From positions 13,224,183 to 13,288,182 of the forward strand of contig NC_066833.1 of the NCBI RefSeq assembly GCF_001640805.2: a stretch of DNA of 64,000 nt. The letters run 5' to 3'. This DNA comes from Lates calcarifer (Eukaryota; Chordata; Actinopteri; Centropomidae). The first letter of the stretch is position 1. The number at the start of each line of letters is the position of its first letter. A program made the position numbers and the translations under genes. The notes under the pieces were generated by a model. That model was not told the origin of the DNA, did not search any database, and worked only from the letters and a program-made list of their open reading frames with translations. This document shows positions 50,480 through 62,129 of this stretch, in pieces.

Positions 50480-53112
50480 ACATGGCGGGCTGGGTCATAA
50501 ACTTACTCTCCACACAAAAACACACAGAGATGCATGCATGTAAATATACATGAACACAAAACCACACGGAGAGACGCATATGTAGTAAAAAGAGCCGGCA
50601 GACAGAAGCAGAGCAGTCCAGCAGATTTATGTGAGCAGAGGTGCTGTGGTCAGGTGAATAGATTGGTTAGCTGGCAAGGTGGGTGGGTTGCATAGCCTCA
50701 GCGTCCAAGACAAACCCTCTAATCATTCCAATAGGCCGGCTGATTTATGCTGATAAATTATATCTGGAAGAAAAATCCAGCCACAGTAACAGCTCTGCCC
50801 AACCTGAAGATATCCACAGCAAGGTTTCAAATCATCTTACAGAAAAAGGAAGAATAAGTGGGCCACAAAAAGCAGTTCTTATGTCAAAGAGAAATCACAA
50901 GCACCAGTCTCCTCTCCTCAGAGTGAGATTTTCATTTTCAGTCAGAAGTGAGGCCATCTCAGCTAACTTTACTTCATTCATCTATCACTTCATATCTTTT
51001 TTTGTGTGTGTGAGTGTAATATAAATGTCAAGGAAATACTGGTAAAAACATTAAAGTGTTATCTTTTACATTTATACTCTCCATTGAATTTGAGTGTAGT
51101 GGATAACTGAATTAAACTGTCTGAAAAGTTTTCTTATTTTTAGACCAGTCTTAAAATTTGGGGCAACATTTTTCAGGCATTTCTTTGCAGCATTGGAACT
51201 CCTTTGATGTGGTTAAAATGATTCTAAACGTGTAGTCAGCTATTACTTAATGTTAAAGATGAGGCACAAACAAGCTGGATGTTGACCAGGCCCTCGGAAA
51301 TCTATTGTTACAAAACAGGGGAGCACTCTGCGCTGTCCGTACTTGGTGCATGTTGTGTTTATCCAAATAGATTAGATTTCTGCCAAAGGATCCTTGCCAG
51401 CCACTCTCCTCTTATTCCATGCTCTGATTTTTCAGCCACAATAACTGGAAACCTCTTTGTGCAGTAAACTATCCCGTCCGGCTCAGGAAAGCTCTCATAA
51501 TTAGTGTAGAGCCACAACAAAGAGGATTCTCCAGTGCACCAGAAAATGACTCTTTGTCAATCATCACGGTGAATCCATAAACGGTTCTGTAAAGCACCAT
51601 GTGTAAATGTTTTGAAGTATTTGGGCGAAGAATAAATAAAAAAAAAAAACATTAACTAAACTAGCAGGAATTAAAACCACACTTTGGTATTCATTGTGAT
51701 TCTCAAGAACAGTAAACAAAAACTTCCTCATCTGGTTCAAGTGAAAACAGTATGTTTAAATAATCATTAATTTTAAAAAAAGAAATTGAATTTTTATATA
51801 AGAGTTTTAAAAAAGATTTTGCAGAAACAAAGCTTTTTGATTGATATTTTATCCTGGAAACAGTGTGTAAAGAGCAGCCAGGGTCATGGACAAAGCATGG
51901 CAGAAACCAACAGCTGACTGATTTCGCTACATAACAACGCTTTTTTTCATTCTTTTGAAAATTTGATTATCCTTAAAACAAGATTTAACAAAACACAATC
52001 CCATAACAGAGAAGAGGGTAAAGCATTTAAATCCAGTTACTAACTCAGCATTTCACTGGAACATTTCATATGCCTTTTGACTTTTATTGGCTAGAAATGC
52101 CATTTATTCTACATTGACTTGGGGTTTTTATTCTGTATATGATCATAACTAACTAGTGGTCACAGTTTATGCACTTTTTTAATTCCTCTCCGCTGTTTTT
52201 CTTCAAGTGTGTAGCTGGGTGCAGAGCCCAGCCTGTCTGTCCCACCAGTTTGAACTGTCTGAGACAGCTGGCCACTCTAAAGCAATCTGAGAGATCACTG
52301 GGCGTGTCGTCCTATTTCTCTTCATGTCAGGCCACAGAATGAAGAAATCCATGGGATTAGTGCATGGTTTGTATTTGCTGACAGACTGGTGACAGGCCAG
52401 ATCGAGAGGTAGGGTTTCATACTCGGTGCACCACGCCCGGCAGACATATGCACTATATTCAGTCTTTTAAAAGAGTTAACAACTGCATATTTAAAGGATA
52501 TATTTTAAAACCGATTGGTTTTTCTAGCCCAAAATGACTGGAAACCCGGATGAGTTGAGGAGAAAACAAAGGCATTTATGAGTAACAAACCCTCCATCAC
52601 AGACGCTAAATCACTTTGCCTTTCACTTTGAGAAAACAGCAAAAACCTTTTCTTTTTTTTCATTTTGGCATTTTGGCCTGTTTTGAATAGTTTTACAGAG
52701 ATTTTTTATGGTTATTTTTTGGCATATGTACCTTTATTGGAGAGTTTTTATGGTGAAAATATGAACAAAAGAAAGGGGTATGACATGCAGAAATGATCCC
52801 TTGTTGAAATCAAGCTGAGGACATTGCAGTGATGGTATGTGTCTTAACCGCCATGACTGAAGGATATTCCTTACAAAAATGTCTGCTTTACAGTCACATG
52901 GAGACTGATCGACCTCTGAGCTCCAGCTTTTGGACTTTCTGGTATTTATTTACTTTTTTTAATTATTTTATTTTTACAAATTGGCATCTTTTTTCTTTTT
53001 CCCACTCTTTCTCAAGTGATATTTAAATGTATATGTTTACAGTAAATAGAGATGTAAATATGTGCACATGCTGTCTACATACTGTGTGTACATATGATAC
53101 AGTTTCACTTGG
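50480..53112. other. Gene-free stretch
   Basis: AT-rich; no simple repeat longer than an A12 run at 51.64 kb. 51.48-51.55 kb (cataattagtgtag...) carries a homeodomain core only. Confidence 0.6.
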
Positions 53113-53118
53113 TTTATT
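53113..53118 (-). terminator. Possible polyadenylation signal AATAAA
   Basis: AATAAA on the minus strand, about 440 nt beyond the candidate terminal stop codon at 53559. The hexamer is common by chance in AT-rich DNA, so it only supports the exon series if that series is real. Confidence 0.15.
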
Positions 53119-53558
53119 TTGCAGTACCGAAATCCTTTTTGGAAGTAGGGAACCACTTAAAACACATTTTTCAGATGCCACATGTCAGGTTGATGACAAC
53201 ATATCAAAAAGTAATTATACTAAATGTGATTTTAAATGGTTGCAGATGTCACTTTGCATGATATTGATCCACTGTGCTGCTTGGTGCTCTGTGTCTCTGC
53301 CAGCAGGTAGGCAGCACCATCCTTTCCCTCAGTCAGCGTGTGCATGGCTGCATTGATTAGGTGTGACTACTCAGGTCAGGGGCCAATTTGGGGTCACCAG
53401 AGGGTCAAGCGTGTTGTCCAATAAAGCAGCGGGACCTCCAGACTGGATCCGGCCAGTAACCTGGCAACAGGCACCACCCCCCCACCCTGAACCATGAGAG
53501 CACCCGTCCGGTGGTGATTGAGACTGCAGGGCTCCATTCTCTTTTCATCAGCTTCCAT

Positions 53559-53594
53559 TCATCTGTTCCTATAACTTGGCCCAGATGAATTAAC
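53559..53594 (-). CDS. Candidate terminal coding exon (12 codons with stop)
   Basis: On the minus strand the acceptor tgtttctattgttcag is followed, in the phase left open by exon C, by VNSSGPSYRNR and a TGA at 53561-53559. A long 3' untranslated region would follow; the first AATAAA on this strand is at 53118-53113. This is the simplest ending for the series A-B-C, but it is inferred only from phase and splice signals. Confidence 0.2.
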   Translation of the reverse strand, partial: VNSSGPSYRNR

Positions 53595-54237
53595 CTGAAC
53601 AATAGAAACAAGAGGTTCGTAAAGCCTTCACCACTGTCAACATGGAGAGCAATTAAAGAAAATGTTCAGTTTCTACTGTTTTTGAGGGAAAACAATTTTT
53701 AATGCCTTAATGCTTTGTAGCTGTGCTGTGCGGCTCAAGGAAATGAAACAATTGTCATTTCTTTTTGTTTGACTGCATCCAATACTTGACTACACATATA
53801 TGTTCTCTACATAAAAACGTATAGAACATTCATATTTCACTTTCTTCACAACAAGGAAATATAAACCTGACCTAGAATAACCAGTTTCACCTTGGACATG
53901 GTGTGTGCGTTTGTTTGTGTGACTGCTTTGTAATTCATGACTTAAATGTCACTGAACTTAATGCAACCTTATTGCATCACAGACCAGCACCCTCACAGAC
54001 AGGATTACTAAGTAAATTCAATGCAGCACCATCAAAACGTCCCGCTGATGTGTTTTCAAGCTATTCAAATAAGTCATTATATTAGGATAACATATGACTC
54101 GGTATCTAATAATGTCAACTGAATTACAAAGTGATTTGAAATGAAGAGGAGTCAGCGATTCCAGGATTACATGCCTAGTTGAATTCAATAAGCTGGTGTA
54201 TACTGTAATAGGAAGCCACAGAAAAATCCATACTTAC

Positions 54238-54333
54238 CACATCATCTGATAAAAATGTCTGCTTGCTGCTCTGCAGGACTCTGTTAAATCTATTAAAAAC
54301 ACTTTGTTCTCCTGCTAATTCCAAAATAATTTG
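54238..54333 (-). CDS. Candidate exon C (96 nt) of the same unnamed gene
   Basis: This is the best single exon candidate of the group. On the minus strand a good acceptor (attgctcttttgtaatcag) is followed by 32 open codons, phase 0 at both ends, and a strong donor GTG|GTAAGTATGG. The peptide runs from QIILELAGEQ through SVFNRFNRVLQSSKQ to FLSDDV, amphipathic and helix-like. The preceding intron (54334-55055, about 720 bp) holds the T23 run. I cannot assign it to a family. Decoy exons of this size are not rare in 64 kb, so confidence stays low without homology. Confidence 0.33.
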
Positions 54334-54700
54334 CTGATTACAAAAGAGCAATAACAGACAGCAGTGGTAAATCATCTTGTACCAATCAAATAGTTATTAA
54401 AAACACCATGAAGTACGGATCATTAACAATGTGTGTCTGTAGGGACAAAAATATGAGAAACAGACAGAGGAGCAAATGCATTTGTTTCGATGATATTTCC
54501 ATACAGAAGGTTGTTAAAGTCAGAGGGAGAGAAATATAGGACTTTAAGGGGAACTTCACATTTACAATACCACACATATTTGAAAGGGGAAAAAAATCTG
54601 TTCTGGCTCTAGAGGGAGCTGTGGAAACTGCAGTGCGATGTTTCCTATCTATTCCAATTTATCCTATTAAGATCAGAGATAATTCTGAGTCACAAAATTC

Positions 54701-54723
54701 TTTTTTTTTTTTTTTTTTTTTTT
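54701..54723 (+). repeat. T23 run
   Basis: Uninterrupted poly(T), within the proposed intron between exon candidates B and C (minus strand). Confidence 0.97.
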
Positions 54724-55055
54724 GCTCTTTGGTTGAACAGGTGGTTAAATAATTTTAATCTTCACTCTACAGTTTATACTCTGTGCTACATTTTAGTCCT
54801 GCTGTTTTTAAACGCTGCAGTAGCTCCATGGTAGTTTGATTGAAATTAATCAACAAGCTGTCCATTAGCTACATTATTCAGTGTTAACAAAAAGGACAGA
54901 AGATTTTTAGAAACAAGCAAGCAAGGCAGTGGGTGAAAATAAAAATATAGCTTAGTGCACAAATCTTACCAAAAATTTAGTGACATTATTTTGTCTACAA
55001 ATACAAATGTAAACGTGTCTTTTTTTTTGTTTGTTTGTTTGCTTGCTTGCTTTAC

Positions 55056-55091
55056 CTTGAGTAGATTGAACATTCTTAAAGCAGCATCCAA
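55056..55091 (-). CDS. Candidate 36-nt exon B of the same unnamed gene
   Basis: The minus strand shows a pyrimidine-rich stretch (ttccttattattttctcttg) followed by an AAG acceptor, then 36 nt coding LDAALRMFNLLK, then the donor CTCAAG|GTAAAG. It is phase 0 at both ends, so it joins exon A and exon C without a frameshift. Such short splice-bounded open stretches also arise by chance (a similar one at 12789-12830 was rejected), so this exon depends on its neighbours. It abuts a (TTTG)n/(CTTG)n tract on its intron side. Confidence 0.25.
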
Positions 55092-55168
55092 CTTCATTAT
55101 CAAGAGAAAATAATAAGGAATTATGCAGTTACTGACAAACACACAACAACTGTAGCCAAGCATTTTAC

Positions 55169-55293
55169 TTCCACATCTGACACAATGGTGCCTGCACTGA
55201 GTAAAGGCAATGCAAATTTGTCATTAACTTGCACTGTTGGTCGGGTTGAATGGTCCATAGCAACAAACATCCATGGGCCCACAACAAAGGTAA
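55169..55293 (-). CDS. Candidate internal exon A of an unnamed minus-strand gene
   Basis: On the minus strand an acceptor (ccattctgtgtttatag) precedes 125 nt open in one frame (entering with 2 nt of a split codon, leaving in phase 0) that ends at a moderate donor, GAA|GTAAAA. The peptide includes VGPWMFVAMDHSTRPTVQV and KFALPLLSAGTIVSDVE, a pattern of alternating hydrophobic residues compatible with beta strands. Its end phase matches the next candidate exon, 77 bp away, a typical size for a small fish intron. Against it, the plus strand is also open here (ATG 55185 onward), so openness alone is weak evidence. No upstream exon ending in phase 1 was found with confidence. No protein family recognised. 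Confidence 0.3.
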
Positions 55294-55617
55294 CTATAAA
55301 CACAGAATGGAGGCAAACTAGCCTATATTTTGCTTTGATTTCAATTGATATTTTCCCCCATTGTGTGACGATACCTGTCAGCGTGGACGCATGTCAGGTG
55401 TACAGACTGTTACATCCTAGCCATGTAAGAGAGCACTTCCTGGACCCCTCCAGAGACCCACAGGGAGGGTCCCAACTGAGCACAAGTCCCAGACACTAAT
55501 GACTGCAATGTGTGTCAAGTGGTTTACACAGTGGTGACTGCTACCTAACCAGCAAGTCCCTTCTTCCCAGAAGCCTCCACGGCTGTAAGGCCTGTCCCCT
55601 GGTGTCCTCTTGAAATC

Positions 55618-55648
55618 TGTGTGTGTGTGTGTGTTTGTGTGTGTGTGC
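55618..55648 (+). repeat. (TG)n microsatellite with one TT interruption
   Basis: TG units broken once by TTTG. Confidence 0.96.
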
Positions 55649-56197
55649 CATGTATACATGCCCACAGGAGGCGTTACTATATCTACATAAAGACTGTGAT
55701 TTGCACCTCTGTATTCCAAATATTTGTTCTGCCTGTATCTGATAATGATGATTATATTCTCCCAGTTTCCTGAGATAGCTGAGAAAAGGTGTGCGTGACT
55801 GAGTGTGTAACATGCATATGTGTGTGTCCATGTAAGCCTCAGTAATTGGGCCAGCTCTGCTCTCCCTCAGAGCCCCCTGAGGTAAAAAAACTCAACGTGC
55901 CATTACATCCTCCTCCTTGCTCCCTTCATTCAATTCGTCACACACCTCCTCTTCTCCCTGCAAGTGTTTGCACCAGTGTGTGTGTAGTGTTTTTGTGTGC
56001 GTATTTATCTTCAACTATGTGTATATATGGTTATGAGTTGGTGGAAGCTGGTGTGTCCTCATGCATGGAGTGTGTGGGTTTGTGTTTGTGTGTGTCTCAT
56101 AATGAAGCCATATGGCCTGTCTGTTAGTATGCGAGCTGCCAGCACCAGGAGCTGTGATGCTGGCAAAAAGCTCTGAGATGAGACGTGAGTGGCATAC

Positions 56198-56578
56198 TCC
56201 TTTCTTCCTCTCTTTTCTTAACTTCCATCCTCTTCTCTTTCTCTCTGTCCTTTATTTTCTTTCCCTCGCTGCTTCTCCTCCTTCCTCCTGTTGTCTTCTG
56301 CCCATCCCTTTCTCCCCGCCTGACTTTCCTCTCCTCTCCTCCCCTTCCTCTCATCTCCTCATACAGTATGTACTTTCTTTTCTGCCCATCTGCCCCCCTC
56401 TTTTTCACCTCCATCTTCTTTCTACTCTTGCTTACCTCTCTACTTCTCCTTCTCTCTCTTTTTAGTGCTTACACCCACTCCTCGGTCCTTTTCCTCCCCT
56501 CCCATCCCCTCTTCTCCTCTCCCTTGTCCTCCACATTAGTCCCTGTTGTTTTTTTGCTTTTCCCTCCCTCTCTCCCAA
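56198..56578 (+). repeat. Long polypyrimidine (C/T-rich) tract
   Basis: About 380 bp in which nearly all bases on the plus strand are C or T, broken by short islands (catacagtatgtact near 56360 and ttttagtgcttacaccc near 56460). Its long frames on both strands (serine/leucine/phenylalanine-rich on plus, arginine/glutamate/lysine-rich on minus) are composition artefacts. Mirror-like ctcctctcctcc stretches make triplex (H-DNA) formation possible. Confidence 0.93.
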
Positions 56579-56696
56579 TAAGATTAACTGGTGTGAAACA
56601 ATCCATTTCCACATTTTCCTGCAAAGCCCAGAGAGGAGACTGTGGCCTGACCTAAATTTACATGTTAGGGAGGGAATCTAAATGACAGCACGCGAA

Positions 56697-56717
56697 GGAG
56701 GGAGGAGGGAGGAGGGA
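56697..56717 (+). repeat. (GGAGGGA)3 G-rich tandem repeat
   Basis: Three exact GGAGGGA units plus a partial fourth (GGA). Purine-only, guanine-rich; could form a two-tetrad quadruplex. It lies 120 bp right of the polypyrimidine tract at 56.2-56.6 kb, with purines now on the plus strand. Confidence 0.95.
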
Positions 56718-58849
56718 GGAAGACCAAGAGATGAGGGAAGGTTCTTTGGACAGTAAGCAAAAATTTATCTATGTTTCTGTTCAGAAGGACAACTTTGAAA
56801 GTGGAAAAAATATGATTCAAAGTTAAGTTAGTAATTTAATATTATTTCTTGTCAGATAATGAATCTGAGCCACAGCCACATTACAAGTGGGTATAACAAT
56901 GTAGCCCAGTAATATTTGTACATATAACTAATATGATTAAAGAATGAATAAATTGAGAAAAAAGTTGTGAAAAACATTAATTTAGCTTGTTTTTAATCTA
57001 AAAAAATGTATAAATAATAATGATAATGGAAACTGTGATATTAAGTCTGCAATATAATTTAACTAGTAAACAATGTTGGCACAAAGGTACAGAAAAATGA
57101 AAAATTTCAAATGAAAATTTCAAATAAGTTTAAGAAAAGTGGACATCACAACTAAATACAGTTAGAAACAATGGAAAGATTTGAAAAATGTAATTTTAAA
57201 AAAATCTGGACTCTGTATTTTGTTATATATTCACTTGCCCACAGTAATTGTTTGGAGATGTTTGAGATTGAGATTGTTTTACTGAATATATTTTGTTAAT
57301 CAATCATTTTGTGTTTTTATCATATTTATAGTGCAGTATACATAGGAATAGAGCAATAGTTTTAAAAAATATATAAAGATGAGGAAACTTTTGCGTTTTG
57401 TAATAGGACTCAACTCGGTAACAAACCGTCTCTGTGTAAACCTTTGTATTGCCAAGATGTTGCTTTAGATCTGTGTGAATATCAGTATTATGTTATAATT
57501 TAATTATACAGTCTTGCTTTTAACTCTAAAAATATATAATTAAACTCAAAATTAAAAGAGAGCTTCTCTAATTCCTGTAAAGTCATTTATCTCTCATTTA
57601 TTTTTGTGCATGGTGTGATAATGACTGTAACACAGTACAGAAGATGAAATGACTGCATATCACATCAGCTGGGTTATTTTGATATTCAACTGCAGTTGAA
57701 TATCAAGAAAGTTTTACAAACAAACTGTGAAGACAGTTTTGTATACCAAAGCACACTGAGAGTAATGTAATACATTATAATAAAACATTTCATTTAATTT
57801 TATTTGGTGAAGATTTATGCAGTTTAACATTACTTAATAAATAAAACAAAATGGAAAAAAATGCACTGCGTATATAGAAATGTCAGACAATGCATTATAA
57901 TATAAGCTTGAAAAAAACTCAAAAATTAAGATGTGTAGTAATTTTAGATTTTTCTAATTGTGTGCCGAACCTGTTGCAGTGGCATACAGTTAGCTGCTTA
58001 CAGTCTGTCTGTTAATAATCAGATTAACATCAGTTGGGTTGAACCACATAACCTTCTATGACTTAACCATTAAATAATCTCCTGTCATTCGCTAATATAT
58101 TCACCACAAAAATCCCACATAGTAAAACGCATACGTAAGAGGAAATGGGTAAATTTATGTACCACTTTACAGGAATTCATAAAGTGTAGTGGCTGAAATG
58201 ATAACAAATGTTATGTTTGTTTACATTTTTTTTCTTCTATTTTTAGTGTGAGGTACTGTAGAAAGAGAGAATAATTCAATGGTAGAACTTTATCCAGGAA
58301 CTATCTCCCTCTTTCCTTAATCTGTTCATCTCGGGCTCTCCCTCTTTCTCTATTTTTGTCTGCCATGTGTCCTCCTCAGGGAGCAGAGGATGTGGACTGC
58401 TTCTGCATGCATGGGTGTGAGAGGAAGACTCAACACCCCTTTGCTTGCTGAGACACACATGGATGGCTCAGTCCGGTGTGTGCTTCTGTGAAAAACACTC
58501 ATGCGATGGCACGACAGTTTCTCCCAGAGTCTTAGCTGAAGGGAGTGGGCCTTCCTCTCTCTGTGCGTGTTGGCTGTTTGTTTAGTATGACACCGTGCCT
58601 GTGTATTTATGCACATGTGTGCTTCTGTTCCAGCTAGGTGACATGACTTAGGCCTCTGTTTTTCACCAGTGTTCCTGTATGTGGGATGGCAGCAGCTTGC
58701 GTGATCAGAACAAAGCAAGAGAGCATGACAGAAAATCCCTCAATACCCGGCCTTTAAAAAATGCAGGAGGCTAACGCACGCAGAAGCAAGTAAGGTAAAT
58801 GTATAAATTATGGACCAAAAAAGTCTGCTTCAAAAAGAGGGAGAGATCC
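56718..58849. other. Very AT-rich gene-free stretch
   Basis: From about 56.76 to 58.26 kb the sequence is markedly AT-rich and contains the 28 bp palindrome and a direct repeat of AAAATTTCAAAT near 57.1 kb. A minus-strand frame around 57.35-57.48 kb looks superficially protein-like but has no splice signals. Confidence 0.65.
57679..57706. repeat. Perfect 28 bp palindrome without spacer
   Basis: Fourteen-base arms (TTGATATTCAACTG and its reverse complement) meet at a central CTGCAG. There is no mismatch and no loop. The surroundings are AT-rich. It could extrude a cruciform or bind a symmetric dimer. Confidence 0.98.
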
Positions 58850-59060
58850 CCCACATGAGGCAGCAAACTTTATTGCATGCGAAGAGAGAGCGGCTGCAGC
58901 TGCGGAGCATTTGCTGGAGTCTTGCTAAATAATGAGCCAGCACCTTTCTAATAAATGGACCGTGTAGAGCTCTGCTTCCAAATATTTGGCATCAGGCCAG
59001 TATGGTTCGCATACACACTGGCCTGAAAAACAGCTGTAATGATAAGTTAGTTTCACTTAA
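58850..59060. promoter_or_regulatory. Candidate enhancer-like island (NFI, E-box, homeodomain cores)
   Basis: Contains cggctgcagctgcgg (CAGCTG E-box inside a near-palindrome), aaataatgagcc, ctaataaatgg, and TTGGCATCAGGCCAG, one base from the NFI consensus TTGGC-N5-GCCAA. It stands out from AT-rich flanks. Confidence 0.38.
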
Positions 59061-60604
59061 TGTCTATTTATTTAAAAATATATCAAACATAATTAAAGGT
59101 CTTAATTAACGATCTTTCATGCATTGTTTTGCATACATGAATGTTGTAATTTCCAATGAAAAAAATAGCATTTCCCATTAAGGGCATGATTTACATTATA
59201 TTTTAAAAAAAAAAAGACATAAAAGCAAAATAAAATACAATGTAAAAATATACATTAACCCCCCAAAAACATCTAAATGAATGTATGACTTACATGTTTT
59301 GGGGGGTATTTAAGAAAAAAATGTGTCCGTTTTATTTTTAGCAGTATGCTTCCTGGTATTGCACCCATATCAAAATAACATGACAATCTATTTAATGAAC
59401 TGTACCACTGCCTCTGATTATTTGTTGGTTATTTATGGTCTTATCAATTTTTACATTTCTTAAAAACTTATTTTTCCAAAAACTATCTGCATTACTAAAC
59501 ATGTTATATTTGAACAGAGGTGCAGCATTACAGAGAAAAGCTGGTCAGAAGAAATTATAATTATTTTCAGACTGTCTAACCATTACAATAAGTGCATTTT
59601 TCCCACTAGAAGTAATGAGCAACAGTAGAGTAAATAATAATAATATCTATTTTGGTAATACATAACTTTCTTTTTACAGTGTATGTTGTCAATTTAATTT
59701 CATAGCTCACAGCTAGTTTAATATAAGTGGACATTATTACATAGATGATGGACTTCTTTTTTCTAATTTTCAGATGTAAAAATATTTTCAACAAAGCAAT
59801 ATTTATTATACTATTAAATATAGCTATAACTAAAATATATTCTCTTTTTTCCAAGTCACTTCTCCCCTACCCCTGCCCTGGACTAAAACTTTTATGCTAC
59901 ATGTACTGAAAAAGTTTCATATATGTGTTTTAACTAGTTTTTGACTTTGTGTGCAGCCATATAGCCATATAGGGAACATTATGATGGTTCAGGCTTCACA
60001 AAAGTTCCAAAGAGACTAGAGGCCTAATATTTAAATCATAATTTGGATGAGTGATTTTTATTTTATTTTTTAATCTTTTTTGCTAATTTATGTAAAATAG
60101 GTTTTGAGTTTTAACTTAAAACATGAGGAATTTCCATAAGCTTTTTAAGTGCAAACCAATAATTGTGTCACCTGTCATGTTTTAGCTTACATTTTAAAAG
60201 CAGAGTCATGAATAAAACAGTAGACTATGATATGATAAAATATAACACATGCTATTTATCTCAAAGCCAGGAGATCTTTTAGATCTTTTATCTTTTGAGA
60301 TTTTTATGAAGCATGTCCTGATTATTCTGTGGTGATGTGTATTTATTGCTGTGTTAATGTTGACAGTGTGTTTGAATTCTGTAACTGTGTTCTGAAGTCA
60401 CGTCATAGAAACACACAACCAAGGATTCATGTCAGACTACCAAATGATGCAGCTGCTTTCCTTTTAAGCACTCAGCGGCTGTGTGTCCTTTGTGCAAATG
60501 TGCAAAACAGCATGTGTGTCTGCAAGTGTGTGTGTGTGTGTCTGTGGAGCGCATGCGCATGTGCCAGGCTTCCTGGAGTCCTTTTTAAACTGTGCATCAA
60601 AGCA
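59061..60604. other. AT-rich gene-free stretch
   Basis: A/T-biased throughout with short A and T runs; agatctttt units near 60.28 kb. Nothing else seen. Confidence 0.65.
60526..60541 (+). repeat. (GT)8 microsatellite
   Basis: Short perfect run followed by ctgtggagcgcatgcgcatg, which contains the palindrome CGCATGCG. Confidence 0.9.
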
Positions 60605-60740
60605 TGACTAACAAGTCAGCACACGAGTCAGTCCTCGCCGCCATGACATCGCGGCGTCATCACTGGGATTTAGACGCTGCCTATCATCGCTCAGGCAGCA
60701 TCTGAAAAGTTTCGCCACACAATGTTTGCATAGTAACATA
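60605..60740. promoter_or_regulatory. CpG-rich island with a 20-codon ORF in perfect Kozak context
   Basis: gccgccATGa is an ideal start context; the frame from 60643 encodes 20 residues (MTSRRHHWDLDAAYHRSGSI) and stops at TGA 60703-60705. The same bases contain an inverted pair ATGAC...GTCAT around atcgcggc, that is, two CRE-type half-sites. It may be an enhancer, a small promoter or a short ORF; no splice donor follows within it. Confidence 0.3.
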
Positions 60741-61379
60741 CTGTAGCAACACACTTTGTCATTTTAAGTTGTGGTTATGAGATCATTTATCACATCAGCG
60801 AAGTCTGTTTTAACTATGAAATAACTGTGAAGCAAAGAACACAGCAAAGTAATCCAAACCTCCCATAAGACCACATATGAGCAGAGTAATACACTGTATG
60901 TATTACCTGGTCATTACATACAAATGCAATATGAAATAGAGACAACACATAAAAGTATCATAATGAGAAATCATATAGTATAAATATATAGGCACATGGG
61001 CTGCCATGTAACTCAGTGGGGCTCACTGGAGTCAACATTAAAGAAGCATATAGCACTGCCAGCTGAATGATATTATATTTTATGTCACAGGAGACAAGGA
61101 GACAGTGAAAGTTCTACATCAGGACATGACTCATGGCATTCAGCAGCAAAGAGCAGCCCACTTGCAGTGTTGTTCACACTGCTGCCTCCAGCTAGACACA
61201 GAATTCAGATTAGAAACAAACACAAACACTTAACCAGAATTTCATCTTCCATAGGACTAAATACGGTACAGTAGTTCTCCCTTCACCTATTTGTAGGTGA
61301 AAGTTGTAAAAATATTTGTTTGATACAGAAGGCAGTGAATTATTTAGGGAATATTTAATAATGCAGAGAAGTGAGGGGG

Positions 61380-61510
61380 AGACTCAAAACCGTGGCAGTG
61401 AAAACTGCTCAGCCTGGCTGCCTGGAAGCTCTTGCCACAGATACAGAACACGTCATATGTATTGCCCTTTTTGTCTCTAATTGGCAGCCATACCTAGTCT
61501 TCCCAGACAC
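61380..61510. promoter_or_regulatory. Possible conserved non-coding island
   Basis: Repeat-free and GC-richer; contains acacgtcat (CRE/E-box-like) and ctctaattggcagcc (homeodomain core plus NFI half-site). Confidence 0.25.
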
Positions 61511-62129
61511 ACAACCTTCATCCACACTTCATTTTGCACTTATATAGTCCCTTACATATATCCCATTACTGGGCAAATTAGAGAAAATGCAAATTTGCTC
61601 ATTTGCTTTTCCCATAAGCTGGAAGTCCCCTGGATGCACCCAGAATAGCACATAACTCAGTAACACTAAGTGCACAGATTGTGTTTGAGAGTGTATGTGT
61701 TTGAGAGAGAGAGAGAGTGTGTATGTGTGTTTTTGCATAAATCTGTGGATCCTGCAGATACCAGTTTGACGCACAGACGAGTGCTATCGTTAGAAAACAG
61801 CTGCACTTGTCACCAAACAGAGAAGGCCAGAGAAAAGTAGAACTAAAGCTGAGATGATATAACATCCCCTCATACTCACACACACACACACAGAGTCTAC
61901 TGGGCTGATATGTTTAGGTGAGTCACCACTTTTTAAAGCGGCAGTGGGTGGTTATGGCACCAGCTTTAAATAGACAACGTACAGCATGCAGTCAATCTGT
62001 AGAGTAACAGAGACTGACAGAGAGACAGAGAGAGAGAGATGGAGAATAAAACAGGGAAGTGGGAGAGAGATTGAGAGGGTGTATTTCAGTTGTGCTGAGT
62101 GTGTCTTGCTGAGCTTGAGGGCTAGGAAT

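Noticed and set aside
50349..50543. Plus-strand frame with a basic, proline-rich stretch (GTPRIRKPPIRLKEEM)
   Set aside because: No ATG near its start, no recognised family and no matching splice acceptor; the ATG-plus-donor reading of the same area is listed separately with low confidence.
56124..56655. Long open frames on both strands (up to 156 codons)
   Set aside because: They are forced by the polypyrimidine composition: serine/leucine/phenylalanine-rich one way, arginine/glutamate/lysine-rich the other. No splice or domain evidence.
57330..57480. Minus-strand frame containing HLGNTKVYTETVCYRVESYY
   Set aside because: Protein-like at first sight, but there is no usable donor or acceptor and the frame degenerates into AT-rich sequence.
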